Source of the DNA: Sphingomonas tagetis
GTDB taxonomy: Bacteria; Pseudomonadota; Alphaproteobacteria; Sphingomonadales; Sphingomonadaceae
Reading direction: 5' to 3'
Length of the DNA: 64,000 bases
Assembly: GCF_024211275.1 (NCBI RefSeq)
Contig: NZ_JAMLDX010000007.1
Span: 1 to 64,000, forward strand
Numbering within the stretch: position 1 is the first letter of the stretch; each line of letters opens with the position of its first letter. The position numbers and the translations under genes were made by a program. Shown here one piece after another: positions 21,642 through 29,843 of the stretch. The notes beneath the pieces are model-generated. The model searched no databases and was not told the DNA's origin. It saw only the letters and a program-made list of their open reading frames with translations.

Positions 21642-23072
21642 TCAGCGCTCGAGGCGAAGCTGTGTCAGGCTGTTGCCGCGCGCGACGAACAGGACCGCGC
21701 CGCCGGCGATATTCTGGAAGGCACGCGCGAGCTGCGCCGCGCTCTGCACCTGCTCGCCGTTCACGCCGACGATCACGTCGCCGACCGCCAGGCCCGAACG
21801 CGCCGCCGCCGAATTGGGCTGGATGCTGACGACCACCGCGCCGCGGAACTGCGCCGGATATTTGTCGGCGGGGGTGACGTCGCGGAACGTCGCGCCCAGC
21901 GCGGCGAGGCCGGCGCCGCCGCCGGCCGGCGGCCGTGACACGACGACCGGGCGCGGCGCCTCAACGGTGACCGTGGTGCGCGCAGTCTGACCGGCGCGGC
22001 GGTAGCCGAGCGCGACCGACCGGCCCGGCTCCAGCGTGCCGAAGATCGCGGTCAGATTGCCCGGCCCCTCGATCTGGCGGCCGTCGATCTCGGTGATGAT
22101 GTCGCCCGCCCTGAGTCCGGCCTTGGCGGCGGGGCTGTCCGGCTGCACTTCGGCGACCAGCGCGCCGCGCGTCGAGCCGCTGCCCGCCGCCTCGCGACTG
22201 ACCGGGCCGACGGTCACGCCGATGCGGCCGCGCTTGACCGAGCCGGTGCGGCGCAGCTGGTCGGCGATCGCGATCGCCATGTTGACTGGGATCGCGAAGG
22301 CGATGCCGGCATTGTCACCCGATTTCGACCAGATCGCGGTGTTGATACCGATCAGCCGGCCGCGGCTGTCGATCAGCGCGCCGCCCGAATTGCCGCTGTT
22401 TACCGCCGCGTCGGTCTGGATGAAGTCCTGAAACCCGTCGCCGATGCCGGTGCGGCCCAAGCCCGAGATCACCCCCATCGTCAGCGTCTGGTCGAAGCCG
22501 AACGGATAGCCGATCGCGAAGGCGAGATCCCCGACCTGGATCTTGGCGCTGTCGCCGATCGCCATCGCCTGCAGGCCGGTGGCGCTGATCTTGATGAGCG
22601 CGATGTCGGTCTGCGGATCGCGACCGATCAGCGTCGCATCGACCACGCGGCCGTCATAGAGCTGGACCTGAAACGCCTGCCCCTTTTCGACGACATGGTT
22701 GTTGGTGAGGATCTCGCCCTTGGCGGCGTCGATGATGACGCCCGAGCCCGAGCCGATCGGCGTCGGGGCGGGCTGGCCGGGCTGGCGGGGCTGTACGCCA
22801 GGGACGGCAGACTGGCCACGAAAGGGATCGTCCTCGGGCGGCTGCTGTTGCTGCGGCGCCTGCTGCTGGGCCTGCTCCTGCTGCTTCTGGCCGAGCACGA
22901 TGACCTTGACCACGGTCGGCGCGACCGCGCGCAGGTCCTTGGCGTAGGAATAGACGCCGCGCTCGGCATCATATGGCACGGTCTGCGCGGCCGCCGTGAT
23001 CGGCGCAATCGTCGATGCCACCATCGCCGCCGCCGCGACACTCGCCAACATCGAGTGCAGTTTACGCTTCAT
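21642..23072 (-). CDS. HtrA/Deg-like periplasmic serine protease with two PDZ domains (1)
   Basis: 476 aa with a signal peptide (about 1-29). Trypsin-like domain about 100-290 with catalytic His126 (TNNHVVE), Asp156 (TDIALIKI) and Ser229 (NSGNSGGAL). Two PDZ domains follow, about 300-370 (VAEVQPDSPAAKAGLRAGDIITEIDG) and 390-476 (VVSIQPNSAAARSGLAVGDVIVGVNG). A Gln/Pro-rich insert (62-105) lies before the protease core. The domain order is that of DegP/DegQ, but it is embedded with a second Deg-like protease, a two-component system and caspase/CHAT genes, so it may be a specialised member. It follows the histidine kinase stop by 15 bp. Confidence 0.9.
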   Translation of the reverse strand: MKRKLHSMLASVAAAAMVASTIAPITAAAQTVPYDAERGVYSYAKDLRAVAPTVVKVIVLGQKQQEQAQQQAPQQQQPPEDDPFRGQSAVPGVQPRQPGQPAPTPIGSGSGVIIDAAKGEILTNNHVVEKGQAFQVQLYDGRVVDATLIGRDPQTDIALIKISATGLQAMAIGDSAKIQVGDLAFAIGYPFGFDQTLTMGVISGLGRTGIGDGFQDFIQTDAAVNSGNSGGALIDSRGRLIGINTAIWSKSGDNAGIAFAIPVNMAIAIADQLRRTGSVKRGRIGVTVGPVSREAAGSGSTRGALVAEVQPDSPAAKAGLRAGDIITEIDGRQIEGPGNLTAIFGTLEPGRSVALGYRRAGQTARTTVTVEAPRPVVVSRPPAGGGAGLAALGATFRDVTPADKYPAQFRGAVVVSIQPNSAAARSGLAVGDVIVGVNGEQVQSAAQLARAFQNIAGGAVLFVARGNSLTQLRLER

Positions 23073-23087
23073 GCTGAATATGTCCCC

Positions 23088-24479
23088 TCATTCCCCGGCG
23101 CCTTCCTTGACGCACGGCAGCGAAATCTCAATCCGAAATCCGTTTGCGACGTTGAAAGCGCGAACATCACCGCCCGCGCGCAACGCCACCGTCTTGACGA
23201 ACGCGAGGCCGAGCCCGTGGCTGTCGGTCCCGCCGGTCGAATAGCCCGGCTCGAAGATCCGCTCGATTCGGCTCGGGTCGATTCCCGGTCCGTCATTCTC
23301 GACCGCGATGCGCACCGTGGCGCCGTCGCTGGCGACGGTGCAGCGGATGGTGGTTTCGGGCGTGGCGAACTTGACGGCATTGCCCAGGATATTCTCGACC
23401 ATACGGTCGAACAGGTCACCTGCGACGCGCACCCGCGCCGGCTGCGCGTCGAGGTGGAATTCCAGATCCTTGTCGTCGCCGAGATAGACGAACATATCGT
23501 CGATCAGCCGCCGCACGCGTTCCGCCGGATCGACCGTATCGACGCCGGCGCCGCGCGACACTTCGGCGTCGATGATGCCGAGCAGCATGCGGCATCTCTT
23601 GTCGATCGTCGCCAGCTTGGCGTCGGTATCGGCGATCAGCGGTTCGCCCGGCGTCTTGCCTTCCAGCGCCTCGAGATGGCGCCGCGCGACCATCACTGGC
23701 CCGCGCAGATCGTGCGCGACATGGCGGTGCAGCCGGCGCAGCCCGCCGATCATGTCCTCCGACCGCGCCAGCAGCGCGTTGAGATGCTGCGCGAGCAAGC
23801 GGAATTCGGGCTGGCCGTCATCGGCCTCGGCCCGCTCCGAAAAGCCGCTGCGGTCGGCGCGGTCGAGCAGCGCGTTGAACTTGTCGAGCCGCGACCGCCA
23901 CCCACGCATCAGCGCCCAGGCGAGCAACCCGGCGAGCAGGACGAACGCCAGCGCGACGCCGCCCGCGATCAGCCAGGCGCGCATTACCAGCCGGGGATCG
24001 GGCGAGTAGATGCGCGCGCTCAAGAACTGCCCCGCCCCGCCCGCATCCTCGATCACGCCGATCGCGGTGGCCGCGGCGCGCTGGCAGGCGGTGCCGGCGG
24101 CGACCTTGAAGCGCACCTCGCCCGATCCACCGGGCCAGGCGAGTTGCGGCGTACCGGTCACCGCACCGTCTTTCGCGCGATAGAGAAACAGTGCCCGCGC
24201 GCGTTCGCCGCTGTCGCAGCGCCCACCGTCGGTGGCCTCCTGCGCCCGTGCAGCGACCAGCGTCAGTATCTCGGCCTCGCGCTCCTCGGCGGACATGCCG
24301 GCGGCCAGGCTGGCGATCTTGCTCGACAAGACCGCCGCATCCGCCTCCGACCGTACCTGCGCCAGCTCGCGCGCGTTCATCGACACCATCTGCAACAGGC
24401 CGAGCGTCAGCCCCGCCAGCGCCACCGCAGCGAGCGCGCCGATCACGAGGGTCGTGCGAAGGGGGAGCCAGCGGAGCAT
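23088..24479 (-). CDS. Sensor histidine kinase
   Basis: 463-aa membrane kinase: TM1 about 10-31, a periplasmic sensor loop about 35-165 with two cysteines (GRCDSGE, GTACQRA), TM2 about 169-190, HAMP-like segment, dimerisation/phosphorylation region with His256 in HRHVAHDLRGP, and ATPase domain with N-box ENILGNAVKFA, VENDGPGI and HGLGLAFVKT. The partner response regulator gene lies upstream with a 132-bp gap containing an inverted repeat. The periplasmic loop between exported proteases suggests envelope-stress or proteolysis sensing, by inference. Confidence 0.9.
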   Translation of the reverse strand: MLRWLPLRTTLVIGALAAVALAGLTLGLLQMVSMNARELAQVRSEADAAVLSSKIASLAAGMSAEEREAEILTLVAARAQEATDGGRCDSGERARALFLYRAKDGAVTGTPQLAWPGGSGEVRFKVAAGTACQRAAATAIGVIEDAGGAGQFLSARIYSPDPRLVMRAWLIAGGVALAFVLLAGLLAWALMRGWRSRLDKFNALLDRADRSGFSERAEADDGQPEFRLLAQHLNALLARSEDMIGGLRRLHRHVAHDLRGPVMVARRHLEALEGKTPGEPLIADTDAKLATIDKRCRMLLGIIDAEVSRGAGVDTVDPAERVRRLIDDMFVYLGDDKDLEFHLDAQPARVRVAGDLFDRMVENILGNAVKFATPETTIRCTVASDGATVRIAVENDGPGIDPSRIERIFEPGYSTGGTDSHGLGLAFVKTVALRAGGDVRAFNVANGFRIEISLPCVKEGAGE

Positions 24480-24502
24480 CGTCTTACGGTATCACGCAAT
24501 GA

Positions 24503-24587
24503 CCGTTCGTGCTGAGCTTGTCGAAGCATCGTGTCTCCCGCGCATCGCTGGAGAAGAACGGCCCTTCGACAGGCTCAGGGCGAACGG
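24503..24587. repeat. Imperfect inverted repeat between response regulator and kinase genes
   Basis: Arms 24503-24526 and 24564-24587 match at 21 of 24 positions as an inverted repeat (core CTGAGC..GTCGAAG against CTTCGACAGGCTCAG), separated by 37 bases. This GTCGAAG/CTTCGAC element is a dispersed REP-like repeat I know from sphingomonad and other GC-rich proteobacterial genomes. It could form a large mRNA hairpin that lowers kinase expression relative to the regulator. Confidence 0.7.
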
Positions 24588-24611
24588 GACAAGGGACATC
24601 ACTCTAGGGCG

Positions 24612-25418
24612 TCAGCGCCCACCCTCCAGCCCGGCGAGGTTGCGCAGCGCGAAACCCTGCGCCCAGATGTTGGTGACAAGCGGATGGAAATCGTCCGGAA
24701 TGTCCGGGCATTGCCGCTTGAGCGACTTGCGCAGCCGCTTGATCGCCTGATCCACCGTATTGGCGAACTCCTCGGGGAAGTGGCTCCAGCCCTTGCCGAT
24801 CCAGCACCGGTCCCACAGCATCGACTGCGACAGGGGATTGCCGCGTTCCTTGTAGAGCTCGACCAATATGTCCGCCTCGCGGCTGGTCAGCTGAAGCAGC
24901 CGGCCTTTGCAGCGCACGTCCTTGGTATCGGCATCGACTTCGAGCGGCGCGCAGGTCCAACCCTTGCTGCGCATCGTCGGCTTGCGGCGGCGCAGCTGCG
25001 CAGCGACGCGCGCAACCAGTTCCTCGCTCGTCGCGGGCTTGGGGACATAATCGTCCGCGCCGCGCGCGATCAGGCCGTGGATGCGCTGATCCTCGCCGCC
25101 GAGCAGCGAATAGACGAGCGCGGGCACGTCGGGATCGGTCTTCATGCCATTGGGGCGGCGGCGCACGCGGTCGAGCACTTCGAGCCCCTCGACGCCCGGA
25201 TTGATGCGGTCGAGCACGACGACGTCATAGGCTTCGGCGGTCAGCGCCGCGAGCGCGGCGTCGCCAGTCTCGAACAGATCGACCGTCTCGCATCCGGCAT
25301 TCTCGAGCGCCTGCTTCATCTCCGCGCCGATCTCGTCCTCGAGGATCAGCGCACGGCATCCGGCGAAGGTATCGGCGATGCCCTGCGCGGCCTCGGCGTC
25401 CAGTTTCAATGCGCTCAT
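24612..25418 (-). CDS. Two-component response regulator, winged-helix type
   Basis: 268 aa. The receiver domain lies at about 20-140 with acidic pair ILEDE (25-29), phosphoacceptor Asp70 in VVVLDRINPG and Lys in DYVPKPATSEELV. A C-terminal OmpR/PhoB-like winged helix follows at about 160-265 (LQLTSREADILVELYKERGNPLSQSML, then TVDQAIKRLRKSLK). The start overlaps the stop of the upstream Deg-like gene (TAATG), so the two are co-translated. It is the likely regulator of the protease cluster, with the kinase at 23088-24479. Confidence 0.88.
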   Translation of the reverse strand: MSALKLDAEAAQGIADTFAGCRALILEDEIGAEMKQALENAGCETVDLFETGDAALAALTAEAYDVVVLDRINPGVEGLEVLDRVRRRPNGMKTDPDVPALVYSLLGGEDQRIHGLIARGADDYVPKPATSEELVARVAAQLRRRKPTMRSKGWTCAPLEVDADTKDVRCKGRLLQLTSREADILVELYKERGNPLSQSMLWDRCWIGKGWSHFPEEFANTVDQAIKRLRKSLKRQCPDIPDDFHPLVTNIWAQGFALRNLAGLEGGR

Positions 25419-26845
25419 TACAACGGCCCCCGCGGAAAGCGGCGCGGCACGCCCGGGCGGCGGGCCTTGGCGGCCTCGGCGCTCAGCGGCAGCGCGATGT
25501 GGAGCGTACCCTGTCCGGCGCGCTGGATGCGCAGCACCGATACGCTACGCTTCGACCCGGTGATCGCAGCCATTGCCGCCGCCGGATCGGTCACCGCCAC
25601 GCCGTCGATGGCGAGCAGTTCATCCCCTTCATACAGACCGTACATCTGGCCGATCGAAGCCTCCTCTACCTTGCCCACCAAAATCCTGCCGGCGCTCGCG
25701 CCAGCCTTGAATTCGAACCCCAGCTTGAAGCTGCCGTCGCTGCCCAGACCATCGGACATCGACAGCGCCGCCACCTTGCCGCGCTCGCCCGCGGTATCCT
25801 CGTCCGGCTCCAGCGCGACCGCGAGGTCGATCGGCTTGCCGCCGCGCATCACCTTGACGCCGACCTTGTCGCCGGGCCGCGTGTCGATCAGCGCCATCGA
25901 CAGGTCGCGCACCACTTCGAGCTTGCGGCCCTCGACCGACAGCAGCAGGTCGCCGATCTTCACACCGGCCTTCTCCGCCGCACCGCCGCCGGTCACGGCA
26001 TCGACGATCAGCCCGGTCTTGCCCGGCGCGCCGAGCGCCTCGGCCATGCCGGCATCGGCGCTGCTTGCAGTCACACCCAACCGCCCGCGCACCACCTTGC
26101 CGTCCGCGACCAGCTTGGGCGCGATCTTCGCCGCCAGCTCGGCGGGGATCGCCAGGCCGATGCCGATGTCGAAGATGGTTTCCGGCGGTGTCGCCGTGTT
26201 GATGCCGATCACGTCCCCCTCCTCGGTGATCAGCGGCCCGCCACTGTTGCCGGGATTCAATGCGGCGTCATGCTGGATGAAATTGACAGGCCACGCAACG
26301 TCATAGGCGCGGTCATATCCGCTCACGATACCCGAAGTGACCGAAAACCGGTTCCCGAGCGGATTGCCGAGCGCATAAACCTTGGTTCCGAGCGGCAGTT
26401 TCGAGCTGGCGGCGAATTTGAGCACCGGGAGCGGGCCGTCGGGCTTGATCTTGACGATGGCGAGGTCGGTACGGCCGTCGCGCCCGATCACCGTGCCGGC
26501 ATAGCGTTTGCCGTTGGCGAAGGTCACCTCGACCTTGTCGAGCTTGGCGACGACATGCGCGTTGGTCAGGATCAGGCCGGAAGCGTCGATCACGAAGCCC
26601 GATCCGCCCGCGCTCTCGGTATCGCCATTCTGCTTTCGCGCCGCCTCGTCCTGCGGACTGATCGCGACGACCGCCTTCATCGCGCGCTCGATTCCGGTTT
26701 CAGGCTTCGCAGCCTGCGCGACCGCCGCTTGGGGCATCGCTGCGGCGCGGGCGGTCGAAGGCAGCGCGACGCCGAGACACAGCGACGCGGCGAGGAACCA
26801 GCCGAGCGTGCGGCGGTAGAGATTGACGGGTTTCAGGGAGGTCAT
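25418..26845 (-). CDS. HtrA/Deg-like periplasmic serine protease with PDZ domains (2)
   Basis: 475 aa with a signal peptide (TLGWFLAASLCLGVALPSTARA). Protease domain with His97 (TNAHVVA), Asp127 (TDLAIVKI) and Ser201 (NPGNSGGPL). PDZ-like regions lie at about 245-330 (AVTGGGAAEKAGVKIGDLLLSVEG) and about 380-460 (EASIGQMYGLYEGDELLAIDG); the second is less typical. Only distantly similar to the protease at 21642-23072, so not a recent duplicate. Overlaps the response regulator by one base, tying a protease directly to its probable regulator. Confidence 0.88.
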   Translation of the reverse strand: MTSLKPVNLYRRTLGWFLAASLCLGVALPSTARAAAMPQAAVAQAAKPETGIERAMKAVVAISPQDEAARKQNGDTESAGGSGFVIDASGLILTNAHVVAKLDKVEVTFANGKRYAGTVIGRDGRTDLAIVKIKPDGPLPVLKFAASSKLPLGTKVYALGNPLGNRFSVTSGIVSGYDRAYDVAWPVNFIQHDAALNPGNSGGPLITEEGDVIGINTATPPETIFDIGIGLAIPAELAAKIAPKLVADGKVVRGRLGVTASSADAGMAEALGAPGKTGLIVDAVTGGGAAEKAGVKIGDLLLSVEGRKLEVVRDLSMALIDTRPGDKVGVKVMRGGKPIDLAVALEPDEDTAGERGKVAALSMSDGLGSDGSFKLGFEFKAGASAGRILVGKVEEASIGQMYGLYEGDELLAIDGVAVTDPAAAMAAITGSKRSVSVLRIQRAGQGTLHIALPLSAEAAKARRPGVPRRFPRGPL

Positions 26846-26963
26846 GGAGAATCCGGTACTGACTTCAGACCCCCCATTTCTGTCATTCGGTTCAGCTTGA
26901 ATCGACGGTCAGGATCAGACACGTCGCCGATTCAGGGGTTTAGCCGATGCCGGCCAACGCCTC

Positions 26964-26981
26964 ATCCCCCTGACGGGGGAT
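26964..26981 (-). terminator. Hairpin just after the TPR gene stop
   Basis: Perfect 7-bp stem ATCCCCC/GGGGGAT with loop TGAC, 6 bases beyond the stop of the gene at 26988. No T-run follows on the minus strand. It shares the CATCCCCC core with the hairpin at 21603-21632. Confidence 0.45.
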
Positions 26982-26987
26982 ATGCGC

Positions 26988-28670
26988 TCAACGCTTGCTC
27001 AACCCCCAGGCCGCCTGCACCTGATCGCGGAAGACGATCGTGAACGCGCCGAGTTCGGTCTGCGCCTGCGCGTCGAACCCGGTCCCCGCCGCGGCACGCG
27101 ACAACACCTGCCGCCCGGCCTCGCGCAGCAGCGTGCGCGCGAGCGGCAGTCCGGCCGGATCGCCCAGCAGGAAATTGCCATAGCCCCAGCCGATATTGAT
27201 GCGCTGCTGGTGATCGGGGCGGAACGAGGTGCGGCCCTCGGCCTCGGCGCGCGCATACCAGGTCCGCGCCTGCGCGCGATCGCCTTCCTCGGCGAGCAAC
27301 GCGGCAAGGCTGACCGCCGACAGCGCCCGGAACTGCGCGCCCTGCCCGCCCAGCACCTTCGCCGCATCGTAATTGGTCTGCAGCAGTGCGATCGCCTCCT
27401 TGCGCTGCTTCAAGCGCCCGAGCGACGCGGCGAGATTGTTGCGCGCCATCACCGTGCGCATATGCCCGGCGCCGAACTGGCCCTCGGTGATCACCAGCAC
27501 CTGCCGTAACAGGCTGACCGCTTCCTCATAGGCCCCGGCGCGCGACAGCACGGTCGCCATGTTGTTCATCAGGATCGCCAGTTCCTCGGGATTGGCGCCG
27601 CCCGCCGCGCTCAGCACCGCCAACGCGCGCTGGAACATCAGCGCGGATTCGTCGAGATTGCCGAGCTCCATCAGCGCCAGCCCGACATTGGAGTAGGCAA
27701 GGCCGGTGAAGTTGCTGCTCTCGCCATAGAAGCGCAGCCGCAGCGTCAGCGCCTCGCGCAGCACGCCCTCCGCCTCGCGATACTGGCCCATCCGCATCAG
27801 CGCGACGCCGAGGCCGGTCAGGCTGTCGCCGACATCGGGCGTGTCGCCGGCGGCGCGGCGGATGCGCAGCGTGTCGCGCCAGATCGTCACCGCTTCTTCG
27901 GGCCGGTTCTGCTCCTCGACGCACAGCGCCAGCGCCTCGCGCAGGCCCAGCGTCTGCGGCGTCGCCGGCCCCATCAGCACGGTCAGCCGCTCGATCCCGA
28001 TTCGGAAGGTCTTCTCCGCCTCCGCCAGCCGGCCGAGCCGCATCAGCGCATTGCCCTGCATCAGCCGGAAGAAGTTGCCGTCGGCGGTGTCGCCGCCGAT
28101 CACGACCGCGCGCTCGGCCAGCGGCAACGCCTCGGCATAGCGGGCGAGCATGACGAGGTTGTTGACGCGCCGTGCGACATAGGCGGCGAGCGACGGGTCG
28201 CCCGCCAGCAGCTTTTCCGCCCCCGCCAGCGCGATGCGGAACGGCTCTTCCGCGGTGCTGTGCTGGCCCTGCCGCTCGAGCACCAGCCCATACATGAAGT
28301 TGGCGACCAGCGACATCTCGCTCTCGACCCCGAAGGTCGCGGCGACCTCGGTCGCGCGTTTGGCGATCGGCACCGCCTCGACCGAGCGGCCATTCTCGGC
28401 CAGCGCGACGCCGTAATATGCGAGCAGCAGCACGCATTTGTCGAGCGAGTCGATCGTCGCCTTGTCGCCCCCCGCCTCGGCGATGCACGCCTTGGCATCG
28501 GGCTCGATCAGCGGCAGCGCGGCGCGCACCTCGCCATTCTGAAACTTCGTGGTGAACGCCTCGCTGGGCTGACGCACTTCGACCTGCGTCTGCGCATGCG
28601 CATGCGCATGCGCATGCGCAGTACCCGCGGCAAGGAACGGCAGGATCAAGGTCCAATGGCGAGCGTGCAT
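26988..28670 (-). CDS. Exported TPR protein A (560 aa)
   Basis: Signal peptide (WTLILPFLAAGTAHAHAHAHA) followed by many tetratricopeptide-type helical pairs across about 90-500, for example RSVEAVPIAKRATEVA, LAEAEKTFRIGIERL, YREAEGVLREALTLRLRFYG, LDESALMFQRALAVL and YEEAVSLLRQVLVITE. The C-terminus QTELGAFTIVFRDQVQAAW matches the tail of TPR protein B, the CHAT neighbour. Start set at the ATG at 28670 behind GGGGAAC, not at the upstream in-frame codon. First gene of the minus-strand protease region and divergent from hpd. Probably a scaffold or substrate-recruiting partner. Confidence 0.8.
   Translation of the reverse strand: MHARHWTLILPFLAAGTAHAHAHAHAQTQVEVRQPSEAFTTKFQNGEVRAALPLIEPDAKACIAEAGGDKATIDSLDKCVLLLAYYGVALAENGRSVEAVPIAKRATEVAATFGVESEMSLVANFMYGLVLERQGQHSTAEEPFRIALAGAEKLLAGDPSLAAYVARRVNNLVMLARYAEALPLAERAVVIGGDTADGNFFRLMQGNALMRLGRLAEAEKTFRIGIERLTVLMGPATPQTLGLREALALCVEEQNRPEEAVTIWRDTLRIRRAAGDTPDVGDSLTGLGVALMRMGQYREAEGVLREALTLRLRFYGESSNFTGLAYSNVGLALMELGNLDESALMFQRALAVLSAAGGANPEELAILMNNMATVLSRAGAYEEAVSLLRQVLVITEGQFGAGHMRTVMARNNLAASLGRLKQRKEAIALLQTNYDAAKVLGGQGAQFRALSAVSLAALLAEEGDRAQARTWYARAEAEGRTSFRPDHQQRINIGWGYGNFLLGDPAGLPLARTLLREAGRQVLSRAAAGTGFDAQAQTELGAFTIVFRDQVQAAWGLSKR
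28591..28620. repeat. Hexanucleotide tandem repeat in a signal peptide
   Basis: TGCGCA is repeated five times without error. It lies in the TPR protein A gene and encodes the His-Ala repeats at the end of the signal peptide. Because the unit is six bases, copy-number changes would lengthen or shorten the cleavage region in frame by two residues per unit. Confidence 0.85.
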
Positions 28671-28737
28671 CCGGTTCCCCCTCCCGGTGAAGCTCGATCC
28701 TGCGCCGTGCGTTGGCAACCGACAAGGGCTGACTTAA

Positions 28738-28757
28738 TTAGTATCATTTGACACTAA
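28738..28757. promoter_or_regulatory. Operator-like palindrome upstream of hpd
   Basis: TTAGTATCATTTGACACTAA is an inverted repeat with 8 of 9 matching positions per arm and a 2-base centre. It is AT-rich and sits 45 bp before the hpd start, where a repressor would block transcription. A MarR- or IclR-type regulator of tyrosine catabolism would fit; none is adjacent. Confidence 0.6.
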
Positions 28758-28802
28758 ATCGATGCTGCCGTAGATTGTTGGCCCGTTTCCGGAGCGACCA
28801 TC

Positions 28803-29843
28803 ATGACCGATCCTGCCAACCCGCTGGGCCTCAACGGCTTTGAGTTCGTCGAATTCACCTCGCCCGATCCCGAGGCAATGGCCGCGCAGTTCGAGCAGCT
28901 CGGCTTCGTGCCGTCGCACCGCCACCGCACCAAGAACATCACGCGCTACAAGCAGGGCCGCATCAACCTGATGCTCAACCGCGACGCCGACGGACGCGTT
29001 GCGGCGTTCCGGGGCGAGCATGGCGCGTCGGCCAGCGCGATGGCGTTCCGCGTCGCCGATCCGGAAGCGGCGATGATCTGGGCGCTCGACAACGGCGCCA
29101 AGCGCACGATCGAGGACGACACGGTGATCGAGGGGATCGGCGGGTCGTATCTCTATTTCATTCAGGACGGCATCGACCTCTATGCCGACTGGGCGGAGAT
29201 CCCCGGCTGGCAGGAGGCCGAGGCGAAGAACAATGTCGGGCTCGACCTGCTCGACCACCTCACCCACAATGTCCGGCGCGGGCAGATGCGGGTTTGGAGC
29301 GAGTTCTACAAGACGCTTTTCAATTTCGAGGAGCAGAAATATTTCGACATCAAGGGCCAGGCGACCGGGCTGTTCAGCCAGGCGATGATCGCGCCGGACC
29401 ATGCGATCCGCATCCCCTTGAACGAGAGCCAGGACGACAAGAGCCAGATCGAGGAGTTCATTCGCGAATATAAGGGCGAGGGCATCCAGCATCTCGCGCT
29501 GACCACGCCGGATATCTACGACACGGTCGAGCGGCTGCGGGCTCGCGGGGTCAAGCTTCAGGACACGATCGAGACCTATTACGAGCTGGTCGACAAGCGT
29601 GTTCCCGGCCATGGCGAGGACCTCGAGCGGCTGCGCAAGAACCGCATCCTGATCGACGGCAGCGTCGAGACCGGCGAGGGCATTCTGCTGCAGATCTTCA
29701 CCGAGAACATGTTCGGCCCGATCTTCTTCGAGATCATCCAGCGCAAGGGCAATGAGGGTTTCGGCAACGGCAACTTCCAGGCGCTGTTCGAGAGCATCGA
29801 GCTCGACCAGATCCGGCGCGGGGTGATCAAGGTCGACGCTTGA
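28803..29843 (+). CDS. hpd: 4-hydroxyphenylpyruvate dioxygenase
   Basis: 346-aa Fe(II) enzyme of tyrosine degradation, turning 4-hydroxyphenylpyruvate into homogentisate. The metal ligands are His152 (LLDHLTHNV), His230 (GIQHLAL) and Glu310 (IFFEIIQRKG); the C-terminal gate helix region (FGNGNFQALFESIE) is also present. Length and layout are typical. No homogentisate dioxygenase or later genes are in the window. Its stop overlaps the TTG start of the Rieske gene. Confidence 0.96.
   Translation: MTDPANPLGLNGFEFVEFTSPDPEAMAAQFEQLGFVPSHRHRTKNITRYKQGRINLMLNRDADGRVAAFRGEHGASASAMAFRVADPEAAMIWALDNGAKRTIEDDTVIEGIGGSYLYFIQDGIDLYADWAEIPGWQEAEAKNNVGLDLLDHLTHNVRRGQMRVWSEFYKTLFNFEEQKYFDIKGQATGLFSQAMIAPDHAIRIPLNESQDDKSQIEEFIREYKGEGIQHLALTTPDIYDTVERLRARGVKLQDTIETYYELVDKRVPGHGEDLERLRKNRILIDGSVETGEGILLQIFTENMFGPIFFEIIQRKGNEGFGNGNFQALFESIELDQIRRGVIKVDA

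Noticed and set aside
22695..26306. Two long plus-strand frames (about 600 codons each) opposite the two-component and HtrA-like genes
   Set aside because: Low-complexity Arg/His-rich translations, no ribosome binding site, and they lie across several recognised genes on the other strand.
13777..28670. Interpretation as a type III CRISPR-linked CHAT (Csx29-like) or a cytoplasmic abortive-infection caspase system
   Set aside because: No CRISPR array, cas gene, STAND ATPase or nucleotide-sensor is present in the region, and the proteases carry signal peptides.
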